The notes under the pieces are model-generated. The model worked only from the letters and a program-made list of their open reading frames with translations, was not told where the DNA came from and made no database searches. A stretch of DNA of 64,000 nucleotides from NCBI GenBank assembly GCA_017656265.1, contig JACDOD010000001.1:701816-765815 (forward strand), given 5' to 3'. Below, piece after piece: positions 1 through 7,615 of this stretch (its first letter is position 1; every line of letters starts with the position of its first letter). The translations under genes were made by a program, and so were the position numbers. The DNA is from Bacillaceae bacterium (GTDB lineage Bacteria > Bacillota > Bacilli > Bacillales > Alkalibacillaceae).

Positions 1-280
1 TGCCTTTATTTAAAATTGGATATCCTGTAGCATAGTATGGGACTCCAAACACATCACGATTCACGAACATGGACACTTTTCTTTTCATTTTTAATGCCTT
101 CCAGGAAACCGAACCCCTTTTTAGCGTTTCCCCGGGTTTAATAGGAAGATTGACGCTGTTTCCAGGCTCATAATAAATAAAGTGGTCCGAATCTGCAACG
201 GCAATTCCAGCTTCCTGAGGCAGCAATTCACGAATGGTTTTTACAACGCTGGGCAGTGTTTCCATCTTTGCTCGATTCAT
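1..280 (-). CDS. Soluble methyl-accepting-type sensory transducer, N-terminal part (cut by window edge)
   Basis: An open frame runs from an ATG at 278-280 to the left edge, 93 codons with no stop, preceded by an AGAGGGA ribosome site. The visible part begins MNRAKMETLPSVVKTIREL and holds a small sensor-like fold with the pattern ADSDHFIYYEPG, IKPGETLKRG and FGVPYYATGYPILN. This resembles the N-terminal sensor of short cytoplasmic transducers of the YfmS type in Bacillus, which lack membrane segments. The family call is from memory of that pattern; the signalling coiled coil that would settle it lies outside the window. It could instead be another sensor protein with the same N-terminal domain. 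Confidence 0.5.
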   Translation of the reverse strand, partial: MNRAKMETLPSVVKTIRELLPQEAGIAVADSDHFIYYEPGNSVNLPIKPGETLKRGSVSWKALKMKRKVSMFVNRDVFGVPYYATGYPILNKG

Positions 281-429
281 CTTTTATCCCTCTCTTTCTG
301 CAATGAGGCTCCCTTTTATTATAAAACAAAAGATGATACTAGACAGAATCCAGGATTGAACATTTCCTTACAGTTCTATAGATAATTTTTGAAAAAATTG
401 CTTTTTTCACTGCTGATAACCGTTCCATC

Positions 430-458
430 TTTACCTTTTTTGAAGAGCATGATAAAAT
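430..458 (+). promoter_or_regulatory. Probable sigma-A promoter of the ABC-F leader
   Basis: A -35-like TTTACC (430-435) and a -10-like TAAAAT (453-458) are separated by exactly 17 bases. Transcription would begin near 465, just before the very strong ribosome site at 473-484 of the short leader ORF. The position makes a leader of about 370 nt before the ABC-F start. Inferred from consensus only. Confidence 0.45.
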
Positions 459-493
459 GAAATTTAAATAATAAGAGGAGGTGACAGTTAGAG

Positions 494-604
494 ATGATGA
501 ACGCACGCAAGCACGTGATCGACAGCAATTCGCTGTATATTCGCCGTGCAATTTTTCATGATTCTGCTGCTAACGGGATACGTATGCCCTTTTTTAGCAA
601 CTGA
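494..604 (+). CDS. Leader peptide (36 aa) upstream of the ABC-F gene
   Basis: ATG at 494 (a second ATG follows at 497) lies 9 nt after AAGAGGAGGTGA, one of the best ribosome sites in the window. The frame gives MMNARKHVIDSNSLYIRRAI... and stops with TGA at 602-604, inside the internal hairpin. It matches no protein family I know, and its first codons fall in the outer stem, so ribosome stalling or drop-off here would change folding of the leader. Most likely a regulatory uORF for the ATPase at 833; its product probably has no function of its own. Confidence 0.55.
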   Translation: MMNARKHVIDSNSLYIRRAIFHDSAANGIRMPFFSN

Positions 605-665
605 ATCATGAACGTGTGTCGGATCTCTAACTGTCAAATAGCAGCTTGCCACATACTTTAATCCG

Positions 666-693
666 ATCCACACTATGCTTGTGTGGATTTTTT
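666..693 (+). terminator. First terminator in the ABC-F leader
   Basis: ATCCACAC (666-673) pairs perfectly with GTGTGGAT (681-688) around a 7-nt loop, followed by TTTTTT. It lies 60 nt after the leader ORF stop and could be blocked by pairing of 665-673 with 614-625. Confidence 0.6.
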
Positions 694-766
694 ATGGATG
701 GGGATGTTTGTCCTTCTATTGGACCCATTTCACTCGTACCACATTGGATTAAAGAATAAGTAATAG

Positions 767-799
767 GCCTGAGGATTTTGGAGATCCTCAGGCTTTTTT
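767..799 (+). terminator. Second terminator in the ABC-F leader
   Basis: GCCTGAGGAT (767-776) pairs perfectly with ATCCTCAGGC (784-793) and is followed by six T residues, 33 nt before the ABC-F start codon. As it lies between promoter and gene on the same strand it must be read through for expression, so it probably acts as an attenuator. Confidence 0.75.
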
Positions 800-832
800 G
801 TTTTGAAATAATGAATGCAGGAGGATTAAAAA

Positions 833-2464
833 ATGCTGATCACATTAAAAAATGCAAAGAAAGTATTCGGAAGTGACACCATATTTGAAGGATTGAACTT
901 TGAAATAAAGGAAAAAGACCGTATTGGCCTTGTAGGTCGGAATGGATGCGGAAAAACGACATTGTTTAAACTGTTTACCCAGGTAGAGAGTCTCGACGAG
1001 GGAAATTTATTCATAAAAAAGAATACAAAAATAGGTTATCTCGACCAGATTCCTGAATTTGAAGGATCGGTAAGGAAATATTTGCAGTCTGGTTTCTTTC
1101 GGCTTCAGGAAATGAAACAGCAGATGGAAAAACTGGAGGAACAAATGCAGCATCCCGATACATTTGAAAAGGCCATGGCCAGATACGGATCTTTGCAGGA
1201 CCAATTCAGCCGTCTGGGAGGCTATGAAATGGATGCGAAGCTTGAAGCAGTAGCTAACGGACTAAATATTCAACACCTGCTGGAACACTCCTTTTCCAGT
1301 TTAAGCGGCGGAGAAAAAACGAAAGCGGGACTTGGGAAAATTTTGCTGGAGGAACCGGATGTACTTTTCCTGGATGAGCCGACCAATCATCTGGACCTCT
1401 CTGCCATTGAATGGCTGGAGGATTACTTAAAAGAGTTTCAGGGAGCCTGCTGCATTATCTCCCATGACCGCTATTTTCTTGATCAGGCAGTAAACAAAAT
1501 TGCTGATCTGGAAGCCGGAGAATTAACCATTTATCATGGGAACTATTCCCGCTTTATAAAAGAAAAAGAAGAGCGGCTTCTTGCTGAATTTAAGGCCTAC
1601 CAGGAACAGCAGAAAAAGATCAAAAAAATGAGAGAAACCATCAAGCGTCTGAAGGAATGGGCCAATCAGGCAAATCCCCCAAATGAGGGGCTTCACCGCC
1701 GGGCCCGCAGCATGGAACGGGCTCTGGAGCGAATGGAGAAAAAAGAGAAACCGTTAATTGATCCGAAGAAGATGAAGCTATCCTTTCAAACCGGGGAAAG
1801 AAGCGGCACTGATGTGGTCAAAATGAAGGAAGTGACTAAACAGTTTGGCGATAAAAAAGTGCTTCAGGGTGTTGATTTCCATGTTCGATTCAGGGACCGT
1901 ATCGCCATTGCGGGCAAAAACGGCAGCGGGAAATCTACCTTGCTGAATGGAATCATGGGACTTATCGAGCCTGATTCAGGAGAAATATCCGTGGGTTCTC
2001 AGGTTCAAATCGGTTACTTGTCCCAGCACCCATTTGAGCATGCTGATCCGAATCAGACTGTCATTGATCATTTTAGGGAACACATTCGGGTTACTGAAGG
2101 CCAGGCCCGGCAGATTCTCGCCCGATTTTTATTTTTCGGGTATGCCGTATTTCGAAAGCTTCACCAGTTAAGCGGCGGGGAGCGTATGAGACTGAAACTG
2201 GCCATCTTTATGCATCAGAATTTAAATCTGCTGATTTTAGATGAACCGACAAACCACTTAGACCTGGATTCTCAGGAAGTATTGGAGGAAGCCCTGGATC
2301 AATTTGAGGGAACAGTCATCTGTGTTTCCCACGACCGATACTTTTTGAACCGGAATTTTAAAGAGACAGCCTATCTGATTGATGGAAAACTATACCGATT
2401 CCATGGAAATTATGACGAGACAAAAGAAAAATGGAAAGAACATTTAGAAAAGCATAAAGCGTAA
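833..2464 (+). CDS. ABC-F family ATPase (ribosome-protection type)
   Basis: 543 aa, two ABC domains on one chain and no membrane segments, the ABC-F architecture of proteins that bind the ribosomal E site and either aid translation or dislodge antibiotics. Walker A motifs are GRNGCGKTT (about residues 36-44) and GKNGSGKST (about 361-369). The signatures LSGGEKTK and LSGGERMR are each followed by a Walker B LFLDEPTNHLD or LILDEPTNHLD and a switch His (SHDRYFLD, SHDRYFLN). A charged linker with EWANQANPPNEGLHRRARSM lies between the domains at about 270-310; its length decides drug spectrum in this family. The start has AGGAGG 7 nt before ATG. The leader with uORF and two terminators suggests induction by a ribosome-targeting drug. 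Housekeeping ABC-F is the alternative. Confidence 0.88.
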   Translation: MLITLKNAKKVFGSDTIFEGLNFEIKEKDRIGLVGRNGCGKTTLFKLFTQVESLDEGNLFIKKNTKIGYLDQIPEFEGSVRKYLQSGFFRLQEMKQQMEKLEEQMQHPDTFEKAMARYGSLQDQFSRLGGYEMDAKLEAVANGLNIQHLLEHSFSSLSGGEKTKAGLGKILLEEPDVLFLDEPTNHLDLSAIEWLEDYLKEFQGACCIISHDRYFLDQAVNKIADLEAGELTIYHGNYSRFIKEKEERLLAEFKAYQEQQKKIKKMRETIKRLKEWANQANPPNEGLHRRARSMERALERMEKKEKPLIDPKKMKLSFQTGERSGTDVVKMKEVTKQFGDKKVLQGVDFHVRFRDRIAIAGKNGSGKSTLLNGIMGLIEPDSGEISVGSQVQIGYLSQHPFEHADPNQTVIDHFREHIRVTEGQARQILARFLFFGYAVFRKLHQLSGGERMRLKLAIFMHQNLNLLILDEPTNHLDLDSQEVLEEALDQFEGTVICVSHDRYFLNRNFKETAYLIDGKLYRFHGNYDETKEKWKEHLEKHKA

Positions 2465-2475
2465 TTTTTGTTCTA

Positions 2476-2509
2476 AAAACAGGTGGAATCCGCTTCCACC
2501 TGTTTTTTT
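2476..2509 (+). terminator. Terminator of the ABC-F gene
   Basis: AACAGGTGGAA and TTCCACCTGTT form a perfect stem around a 5-nt loop followed by a T run, 15 nt after the stop codon. Confidence 0.85.
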
Positions 2510-2556
2510 CAGCTAGTATAATAAATGGAGTACATAAAAAGAAGGAAGTGAGTTTC

Positions 2557-3858
2557 TTGAATCATCAAGCAAATGCCGATTTACATACCTATATGAATGC
2601 CTTAGCTGAAAAAGGCTATTTTAATGGAAGTATCCTGGTTGCTCATCAGGGACATATTCTTTTAAAACAGGGATATGGATTTGCCAATGTCGAACATCAG
2701 ATTAAAAACACCCCCTCTACCCGGTTTAAGATCGGATCCATTACTAAAGGATTTACAGCAATGGCAATATTTTTGCTGCAAGAACAGGGGAAGTTAGATA
2801 TAAATGATTGCGTCAGCCACTATATTGAAAACTATCCTAATGGGGACCAAATTACCCTTTATCATCTGCTGACCAACACATCTGGAATCCCGGACTTTGT
2901 AGGGTTTTCGGACTATTGGACCAGAACCATGCGCCTACCTTCTTCCGTTGACAGAATCATAACTTCCTTTAAAAATCAGCCTTTACATTTCGAACCTGGG
3001 GAGCAGTATGAATACAGTACGTCCAATTATATGCTGTTAACGAAAATTATCGAAATCGTATCGGATCAGTCATACCCGTCATTTCTAAAGGAGCATATAT
3101 TGCGACCATTAAACATGAATCACACAGGAGTTGATGACGGCCGAAACATTGTTTCAAATATGGCCAGTGGCTATTCGGTATGGGAGAATATCATCCATAC
3201 AGAGTTCGTGGACATGTCTATCCCTTCTGGAGGCTATGGGATGTATTCGACAGTAGAAGACTTGTACTTATGGGACCGGGCACTATATTCTGAAAAACTG
3301 GTAAGCAAGGAATCCATCAAAACGATGTTCACGCCCAATCTTGCCAACTACGGCTGCGGATGGGCTGTTCAGGAAGCTGGAAACATGGGACGTCTGGCCT
3401 GCCATTTTGGCGATATCAATGGCTTTACAAATGATTTTTTAAGATATATTGACAGGGATATCACTGTCATCGTTTTGAGTAATTTCAGTTTTACCCCGGT
3501 CATGAATATAAGCCGAACATTAGCAAAAATTGTTTTGGGTGAAAAAGTACCTGTTCCTCCATCCCTATCTCCTTTACAAGGTTTAGATTGCTCGAAAGAT
3601 CTTCCAGGTGTTTACAAACTTGAAAACGGGCAAGAAATTAAAATCACAGAAAAACAAGGAGAGCTTTATATCACTGTACCAAAAATGTATGGAGCCCTTT
3701 ATAAATTTAAATTAATCCCGTACCATGCATCAGAGGCAGACATTAAGTTTTACACTGAATTTGTTGATGAGCGAGTTAATGTTGACTTAATAAAGAGAGG
3801 CATCCAATATATAGATGACAACGGTCAAGTTTATCATGGAATAAAAAATGATTTATAA
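2557..3858 (+). CDS. Beta-lactamase-fold serine hydrolase (class C / PBP4*-like)
   Basis: About 433 aa. The three active-site motifs of the class C beta-lactamase/D-aminopeptidase fold are visible: S-I-T-K in GSITKGFTAM, the Tyr motif in YSTSNYM, and H-F-G in CHFGDINGF as the third motif. No signal peptide or membrane segment is seen, so it may be cytoplasmic or exported by another route. A C-terminal region of about 100 aa (after PVPPSLSPLQ) resembles the small beta-domain often attached to esterases of this family. The start is set to TTG at 2557 because GGAAGTGA then lies at good distance; GTG at 2548 overlaps the ribosome site. Substrate unknown: peptide, ester or beta-lactam are all possible. 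Confidence 0.82.
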   Translation: MNHQANADLHTYMNALAEKGYFNGSILVAHQGHILLKQGYGFANVEHQIKNTPSTRFKIGSITKGFTAMAIFLLQEQGKLDINDCVSHYIENYPNGDQITLYHLLTNTSGIPDFVGFSDYWTRTMRLPSSVDRIITSFKNQPLHFEPGEQYEYSTSNYMLLTKIIEIVSDQSYPSFLKEHILRPLNMNHTGVDDGRNIVSNMASGYSVWENIIHTEFVDMSIPSGGYGMYSTVEDLYLWDRALYSEKLVSKESIKTMFTPNLANYGCGWAVQEAGNMGRLACHFGDINGFTNDFLRYIDRDITVIVLSNFSFTPVMNISRTLAKIVLGEKVPVPPSLSPLQGLDCSKDLPGVYKLENGQEIKITEKQGELYITVPKMYGALYKFKLIPYHASEADIKFYTEFVDERVNVDLIKRGIQYIDDNGQVYHGIKNDL

Positions 3859-4172
3859 AGCTGAGACAAAAGTACAAAAAAAGGAAATCACATATCCGAA
3901 CACTATTCAGTCCTACATAATACGTACGGATATGTTCGGTTTCGTGCTTTAAAAAATGAAGGAAATGATTGTCCAGCTGCAGCGCCTGACCCCTTGAACT
4001 GCTTCGAATCCCCGCAGGCGCGGGTGGCCTCATCGGTGGCCCTCCAGCCGTTTTAGGGGCTAACCAGGGCGCTTCCGCTTTTCTTATCAGCATGCTTCAC
4101 TTTCCACTGACAAGGCCAAAGACAGCTCAACCTTCTTTCTCTGGGATTTTCGTCCCCTGCCGCTTCTTCAGT
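3858..4172. repeat. MITE-like repeat copy 1, interrupted by another repeat
   Basis: Begins CTGAGACAAAAG at the serine hydrolase stop codon, carries a decayed form of the core hairpin (TATCCGAAC... near 3892-3940), and ends with a tail AGCATGCTTCACTTTCC ... CTCTGGGATTTTCGTCC that matches the tails of the copies at 29925 and 39414. A different repeat is inserted in the middle (3970-4084). The 320 bases hold no credible gene. Confidence 0.6.
3970..4084. repeat. Dispersed GTCCAGCTGCAGCGCC-type intergenic repeat
   Basis: Starts TTGTCCAGCTGCAGCGCCT and ends AGGGCGCTTCCGCTTTTC, with a GC-rich centre able to form hairpins (GGTGGCC twice, CCCGCAGGCGCGGG). I recall repeats with these ends between genes of many Bacillus-group genomes. 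A decayed copy of the left end lies at 37317-37345. Confidence 0.55.
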
Positions 4173-4177
4173 TAGCG

Positions 4178-4555
4178 TTAACGTAGGTGGTGGGAGTATT
4201 TCACTGGCATAAAATCTTCAGGAGTTAATGTCTCCGATTCAATGACAATGGCTGTTAACCCTTTTTTGGTCTTTGTTTCATGCCATTCATCCCGTTCCCA
4301 GAATACAGCTTCTCCTGTTCTCACTTGAACCCATGAATTTTCCTGTCCTCGCACCACCCCTTCTCCATCTACTACTAATAACAGCTGTGGAATAACAGCC
4401 TGGTGATACCCAACCACCCCTCCACTTTTCAGATGCATACATCCTATATAACTTGCTTTTTCCGTTTGCACGATGCGCGACATGATAAAATCGGAATCGT
4501 ATTTTGTCACACGTTTTCCTGCATCAGCATCAAAACGAAAGATTTTCAATATCAT
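4178..4555 (-). CDS. Cupin-fold protein
   Basis: 125 aa, a single small beta-barrel. The pattern GVVGYHQAVIPQLLLVVDGEGVVRG followed by VRTGEAVFWERDEWHETKTK is the two-motif cupin signature; His in GYHQA and in EWHET could bind metal. The start ATG at 4555 has AAGGGAGGGAA just before it. It is divergent from the VanW gene and ends against a repeat. Enzymatic or sugar-binding role cannot be told from sequence. Confidence 0.75.
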   Translation of the reverse strand: MILKIFRFDADAGKRVTKYDSDFIMSRIVQTEKASYIGCMHLKSGGVVGYHQAVIPQLLLVVDGEGVVRGQENSWVQVRTGEAVFWERDEWHETKTKKGLTAIVIESETLTPEDFMPVKYSHHLR

Positions 4556-4689
4556 TTCCCTCCCTTCTCTTCAATAAATGACTATTTTTGCGAATTTTTA
4601 GCGGCTGTCACAACAATTCCAGCTAAAGTTTATATATACTATAAAAAAGGTATATTTCCTATAACTGAAACGAATAAATGAGGGGTTTG

Positions 4690-5568
4690 ATGAATATTTT
4701 TCAATCCATGCAGTTCAAGCCAAAAAAACGCTCCAAATTACGCTCCATGGTGGGTATGACTTATTACAGGCTGAAGCGTTACTATGAATGGGCTATTTCC
4801 AATCAAACCTTTGCAAAAAAGAAACAGGAGGACCTCCTCCCTTATGAGATTTTTCAACATCAGACACCCATCTACAGGAAATTAAAAGATGTCGATATGT
4901 GGTACCAGGAAAATAAAGTAAAAAATTTATCACTGGCTGTAGAGAAACTGAACAAAGTCGTTATTTATCCGGGAGTAACCTTTTCGTACTGGCGCCTGAT
5001 TGGCAAACCCACCAGACGTAAAGGATATGTAGAAGGCATGGTATTATATTATGGAAAATTCAAGCCCGGGGTCGGCGGGGGGCTTTGCCAGCTTTCCAAT
5101 TTAATTTACTGGATGACCCTCCATACCCCCCTCACCGTGATCGAGCGCCACCGCCACAGCTATGATGTTTTTCCGGACTCCAGAAGAAAACAGCCCTTTG
5201 GGAGCGGCGCCACCTGTGCATACAATTTTTTGGACCTACAAATTAAAAATGAAACGAATGAGCCTTACCAGCTTCATCTGTACCTGACCGACACCCATCT
5301 TGTGGGGGAGTGGCGATCGGCGGAACCTTCTCTGACTGCCTACAAAGTGTATGAAAAAGAGCATTCTATTACCCACGAATACTGGGGCGGCTATATGCGA
5401 CACAATACCATATACCGAAAAGTGTTTAACATGCAGGGAGAGCAGATTGATGACGAATACATCACCGAAAACCATGCCCTGATGATGTATGAACCTTTAT
5501 TAGAATCAGGAGAAACAAAGGAAGGTGTAACCATTGTTCAACACAAAACGGCTGGATCTGGCAATTAA
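4690..5568 (+). CDS. VanW family protein
   Basis: 292 aa. The core KLNKVVIYPGVTFSYWRLIG ... GGGLCQLSNLIYWMTLHTPL ... ERHRHSYDVFPDSRRKQPFGSGATC is the VanW domain, found in proteins near cell-wall genes and in some vancomycin clusters; the biochemical role is unknown. No signal peptide or membrane segment is seen. ATG 4690 is preferred to ATG 4678 because GAGGGG lies between them. The last 35 bases overlap the next gene, so the two are translationally coupled. There are no vanA/vanH-type genes nearby, so resistance is not implied. Confidence 0.8.
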   Translation: MNIFQSMQFKPKKRSKLRSMVGMTYYRLKRYYEWAISNQTFAKKKQEDLLPYEIFQHQTPIYRKLKDVDMWYQENKVKNLSLAVEKLNKVVIYPGVTFSYWRLIGKPTRRKGYVEGMVLYYGKFKPGVGGGLCQLSNLIYWMTLHTPLTVIERHRHSYDVFPDSRRKQPFGSGATCAYNFLDLQIKNETNEPYQLHLYLTDTHLVGEWRSAEPSLTAYKVYEKEHSITHEYWGGYMRHNTIYRKVFNMQGEQIDDEYITENHALMMYEPLLESGETKEGVTIVQHKTAGSGN

Positions 5569-6121
5569 ATTTGCCACAAAAGCACATGAAGGACAATACC
5601 GGAAAACCGAAAAGATCAGCTATATTTCCCACCCTTTAACCGTTGCCCTCTATTTGACAGACGCCTTGAAGGATGCTGACTTTCCAGAAAAAACAAAAGA
5701 AAATATGGTAGTTGCTGCGATTCTTCATGATGTGTGGGAGGATACGGACCATGACCTGAACGACATCGAAGAAGCCTTCGGGAAAGACGTAAGAAACCTG
5801 GTGGAATGGGCTTCAGAACCAGACAAGACGAAAACATGGCAAGAACGAAAACAGCATACCATCGATGCAGTAAAACATGCTCCCATTGAAGCAAAATATA
5901 TCGTTTGTGCTGACAAAACTCACAACCTGACATCCATAATGAATGACTACGAGAAAATGGGAGATGAAATCTGGAAATCCTTTCGAATGGATGTCAAAAG
6001 CCAGGAGTGGTACTTTCGAGAAGTTGCAAAGTCCCTGGTTTATAGCCTGGAACACCCTCCAGAGTTTTTTGTGCAGTATCAGAAACTGGTGGATGAAAGT
6101 TTTAAAAGAATTAAGGAATAG
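5534..6121 (+). CDS. HD-domain hydrolase, small alarmone hydrolase (MESH1/SpoT-like)
   Basis: 195 aa. The HD-fold motifs of the RelA/SpoT hydrolase domain are present: HEGQYRKTEKISYISHPLTVA, then LHDVWEDTD (SpoT has LHDVVEDT), then ADKTHNLTSI (SpoT has ADRLHNM). There is no synthetase, TGS or ACT domain, so it fits a stand-alone (p)ppGpp or related nucleotide pyrophosphohydrolase needing Mn2+. Initiation is at TTG 5534 with AAGGAAGGTG before it, overlapping the VanW gene by 35 bases. Function is from family knowledge; another phosphate ester is possible. Confidence 0.75.
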   Translation: MFNTKRLDLAIKFATKAHEGQYRKTEKISYISHPLTVALYLTDALKDADFPEKTKENMVVAAILHDVWEDTDHDLNDIEEAFGKDVRNLVEWASEPDKTKTWQERKQHTIDAVKHAPIEAKYIVCADKTHNLTSIMNDYEKMGDEIWKSFRMDVKSQEWYFREVAKSLVYSLEHPPEFFVQYQKLVDESFKRIKE

Positions 6122-6153
6122 CTGTTATTTACATGGGCTTGTAACGAGGATTG

Positions 6154-6216
6154 ATATTTTCTGGCCTCAGCCTGGTTTCTTCCAGCTGAGGCCTGATTTG
6201 GACTTCTGTCAAGAAA
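6154..6216 (+). repeat. Left remnant of a 21-bp minisatellite
   Basis: Two 21-bp units, 6154-6174 and 6175-6195, and part of a third precede the insertion sequence. They follow the same pattern (…GCTGAGGCCTG / ATTT…) as the seven units to its right at 7616-7762. GGCCTCAGC and GCTGAGGCC in the two units also form a 9-bp stem that may stop transcription of the HD gene. Confidence 0.6.
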
Positions 6217-6287
6217 ATGGACACAAATGCATGACTATAAGGCAAACTTTTTTCTTCCGCGCGATGCTACTACACATCGCTTGGATT

Positions 6288-6339
6288 CCTTGTCATGAAG
6301 TGATTTTCTTGAAATACATAAAATCACTTCATGACAAGG
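6288..6339. repeat. 20-bp perfect inverted repeat inside the IS, next to the orfB stop
   Basis: The arm at 6288-6307 (CCTTGTCATGAAGTGATTTT) is fully complementary to 6320-6339 with a 12-nt loop. It ends one base before the orfB stop codon. It may be a factor-independent stop signal or a guard against outside transcription; no long T run follows on the minus strand. Confidence 0.7.
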
Positions 6340-7185
6340 CTAATTAGCTTTTGCACAAAGGTTTTCTCTTGGTCTTTTCATTTGCCTTTCATATTCATCT
6401 GGAGTCAAGTATCCCAGTGAAGAGTGGATCCGTTTACGATTATAAAACTCTATATATAAGTTAATCGCTGCGATGGCATCATCTTTGGTTTCAAATACCC
6501 AGCGATACAGTAATTCTTTTTTAAGGGTTGCGAAGAAGGACTCCATACAGGCATTGTCATACGGATCTCCTTTTCTGCTCATACTGATCTCTCCCTGTAC
6601 ATCCTTCAGGAGGTCTGTATAGTCTTTAGAAGTGTACTGGCTGCCGCGGTCCGAATGATGAAGGAATCCTGCTTCCGGTTGCCGGGTGTTAAGAGCGTAT
6701 TTCAGAGCTTTTACGCACAGTTCTTTGACCATCGTATCATCAATAGTATGACTGATAATTTTTCGTGAGCATAAATCCATGATTGGATTGAGATAAACTG
6801 TTCCTTCCAATGTGTGCACATACGTGATGTCTGTGACCCACACTTGATTGAGTTCTTCAACGTCAAATTCCCGTTTCAGTTTATTTTCATAGATGGGATT
6901 ATGATGGTTGGAGTCTGTAGTTTTCATCCGCCGAGGCCGAGCTTTTGAATACAGCCCCATTTCCCTCATTCGATTCACAACGGTTTTAAGTGATACCACA
7001 AATCCGTCTCTCAACAGCATCTGATGAACCCTTGGACTCCCATACGTTTCCTGACTTTCGTAAAAGTGTTTCTTAATGGCCTTTTTTAATTTTTCATTGT
7101 AGATTTCCCGCTCAGTTGGACCAGCAGCTTTTCTGGCTATATACGCATAGTACCCTGACCGTGACACACCCATAACTTCACACAT
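6340..7185 (-). CDS. IS3-family transposase OrfB (DDE integrase core)
   Basis: 281 aa from the first ATG. An HTH_21 region (SGYYAYIARK ... YGSPRVHQML) precedes an rve catalytic core. The DDE residues are visible in VWVTDITYV, HHSDRGSQYTS and MESFFATLKKELLY. The same reading frame stays open upstream to at least 7272, overlapping orfA in the -1 frame (…GHAHLHGRKEVIFDFIEDHKDE…), so the active enzyme is probably an OrfAB fusion made by frameshifting. C-terminal HSSLGYLTPDEYE is typical of the group. Confidence 0.93.
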   Translation of the reverse strand: MCEVMGVSRSGYYAYIARKAAGPTEREIYNEKLKKAIKKHFYESQETYGSPRVHQMLLRDGFVVSLKTVVNRMREMGLYSKARPRRMKTTDSNHHNPIYENKLKREFDVEELNQVWVTDITYVHTLEGTVYLNPIMDLCSRKIISHTIDDTMVKELCVKALKYALNTRQPEAGFLHHSDRGSQYTSKDYTDLLKDVQGEISMSRKGDPYDNACMESFFATLKKELLYRWVFETKDDAIAAINLYIEFYNRKRIHSSLGYLTPDEYERQMKRPRENLCAKAN

Positions 7186-7232
7186 CTTCCGGATGGTGTG
7201 TTCATCCTTATGATCTTCAATAAAATCAAAAA

Positions 7233-7556
7233 TTACTTCCTTTCTTCCGTGAAGATGCGCATGGCCTTTTTTAAGATTTCGTTTTCCTCTTCCAGTTCAA
7301 GGGCTCGTTTCCGTTCAGCCTCATATTTTTCTTTGTATTCTGTGGCAGTTAATAAGCTGCTTTGTCTGTCTTTCTCTGCTTTTTTCAGTTGCCTGCGATA
7401 GGTGCCTACCCAGGTTGACAATGTGTCATAAGGAATTTCCAGCTCCCGGCTGATCTCTGTTAACCTTCTCCCATCCTGCACCACTAACCGAACCACATAA
7501 TCCCGAAAAGCAGGATCATATTGTTTTCTTTTCCCCAAGTGAACACGTCCTTTCAT
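7233..7556 (-). CDS. IS3-family transposase OrfA (HTH protein)
   Basis: 107 aa. An N-terminal helix-turn-helix (YDPAFRDYVVRLVVQDGRRLTEISRELEIPYDTLSTWV) binds the element's ends, and a C-terminal leucine-zipper-like coil (RALELEEENEILKKAMRIF) serves dimerisation. The A6G frameshift signal falls at codons L-K-K of EILKKAM. Transcription is from the right end of the element. Confidence 0.92.
   Translation of the reverse strand: MKGRVHLGKRKQYDPAFRDYVVRLVVQDGRRLTEISRELEIPYDTLSTWVGTYRRQLKKAEKDRQSSLLTATEYKEKYEAERKRALELEEENEILKKAMRIFTEERK
7266..7272 (-). other. Programmed -1 frameshift site A6G between orfA and orfB
   Basis: On the minus strand the orfA codons TTA AAA AAG give the heptamer A AAA AAG, the classical slippery site of IS3-family elements. 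Slipping back one base enters the orfB frame, which is open from here to the orfB stop. Confidence 0.8.
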
Positions 7557-7615
7557 GTATTAGTTCTATTAAAACAGTTTGCCTTAAGGTGTGTCCACTT
7601 TTTATACTAATTGCA

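Larger units (their letters stand above)
473..799 (+). promoter_or_regulatory. Structured attenuation leader of the ABC-F gene
   Basis: This stretch holds no long gene but is full of mutually exclusive pairings. An outer 13-bp inverted repeat, GACAGTTAGAGAT (484-496) with its complement at 623-635, encloses a second dyad CATGATTC/GAATCATG plus TGCTAA/TTAGCA around 558-610. A terminator-like hairpin follows at 666-693 and a second at 767-799. The segment GTGTGTCGGATC near 614-625 can pair with GATCCACAC at 665-673, which would break the first terminator. A 36-codon ORF begins inside the first arm of the outer repeat. The layout matches ribosome-mediated attenuation known for antibiotic-responsive ABC-F genes such as vmlR; the response here is inferred. 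Confidence 0.65.
6218..7597 (-). mobile_element. IS3-family insertion sequence (IS150 type), 1.38 kb
   Basis: Both ends begin TGGACACA when read inward: TGGACACAAATGC at 6218 and, on the other strand, TGGACACACCTTAAGG from 7597. Each end also carries TAAGGCAAAC a few bases further in. Inside are orfA and orfB on the minus strand with an A6G slippery site between them. I see no clear target-site duplication. The element sits within a 21-bp tandem repeat, units of which flank it on both sides. Both ORFs look intact, so it may still be mobile. Confidence 0.88.

Noticed and set aside
4690..5568. Vancomycin resistance gene.
   Set aside because: VanW-family proteins are widespread outside van clusters and no ligase, dehydrogenase or VanRS genes are nearby.
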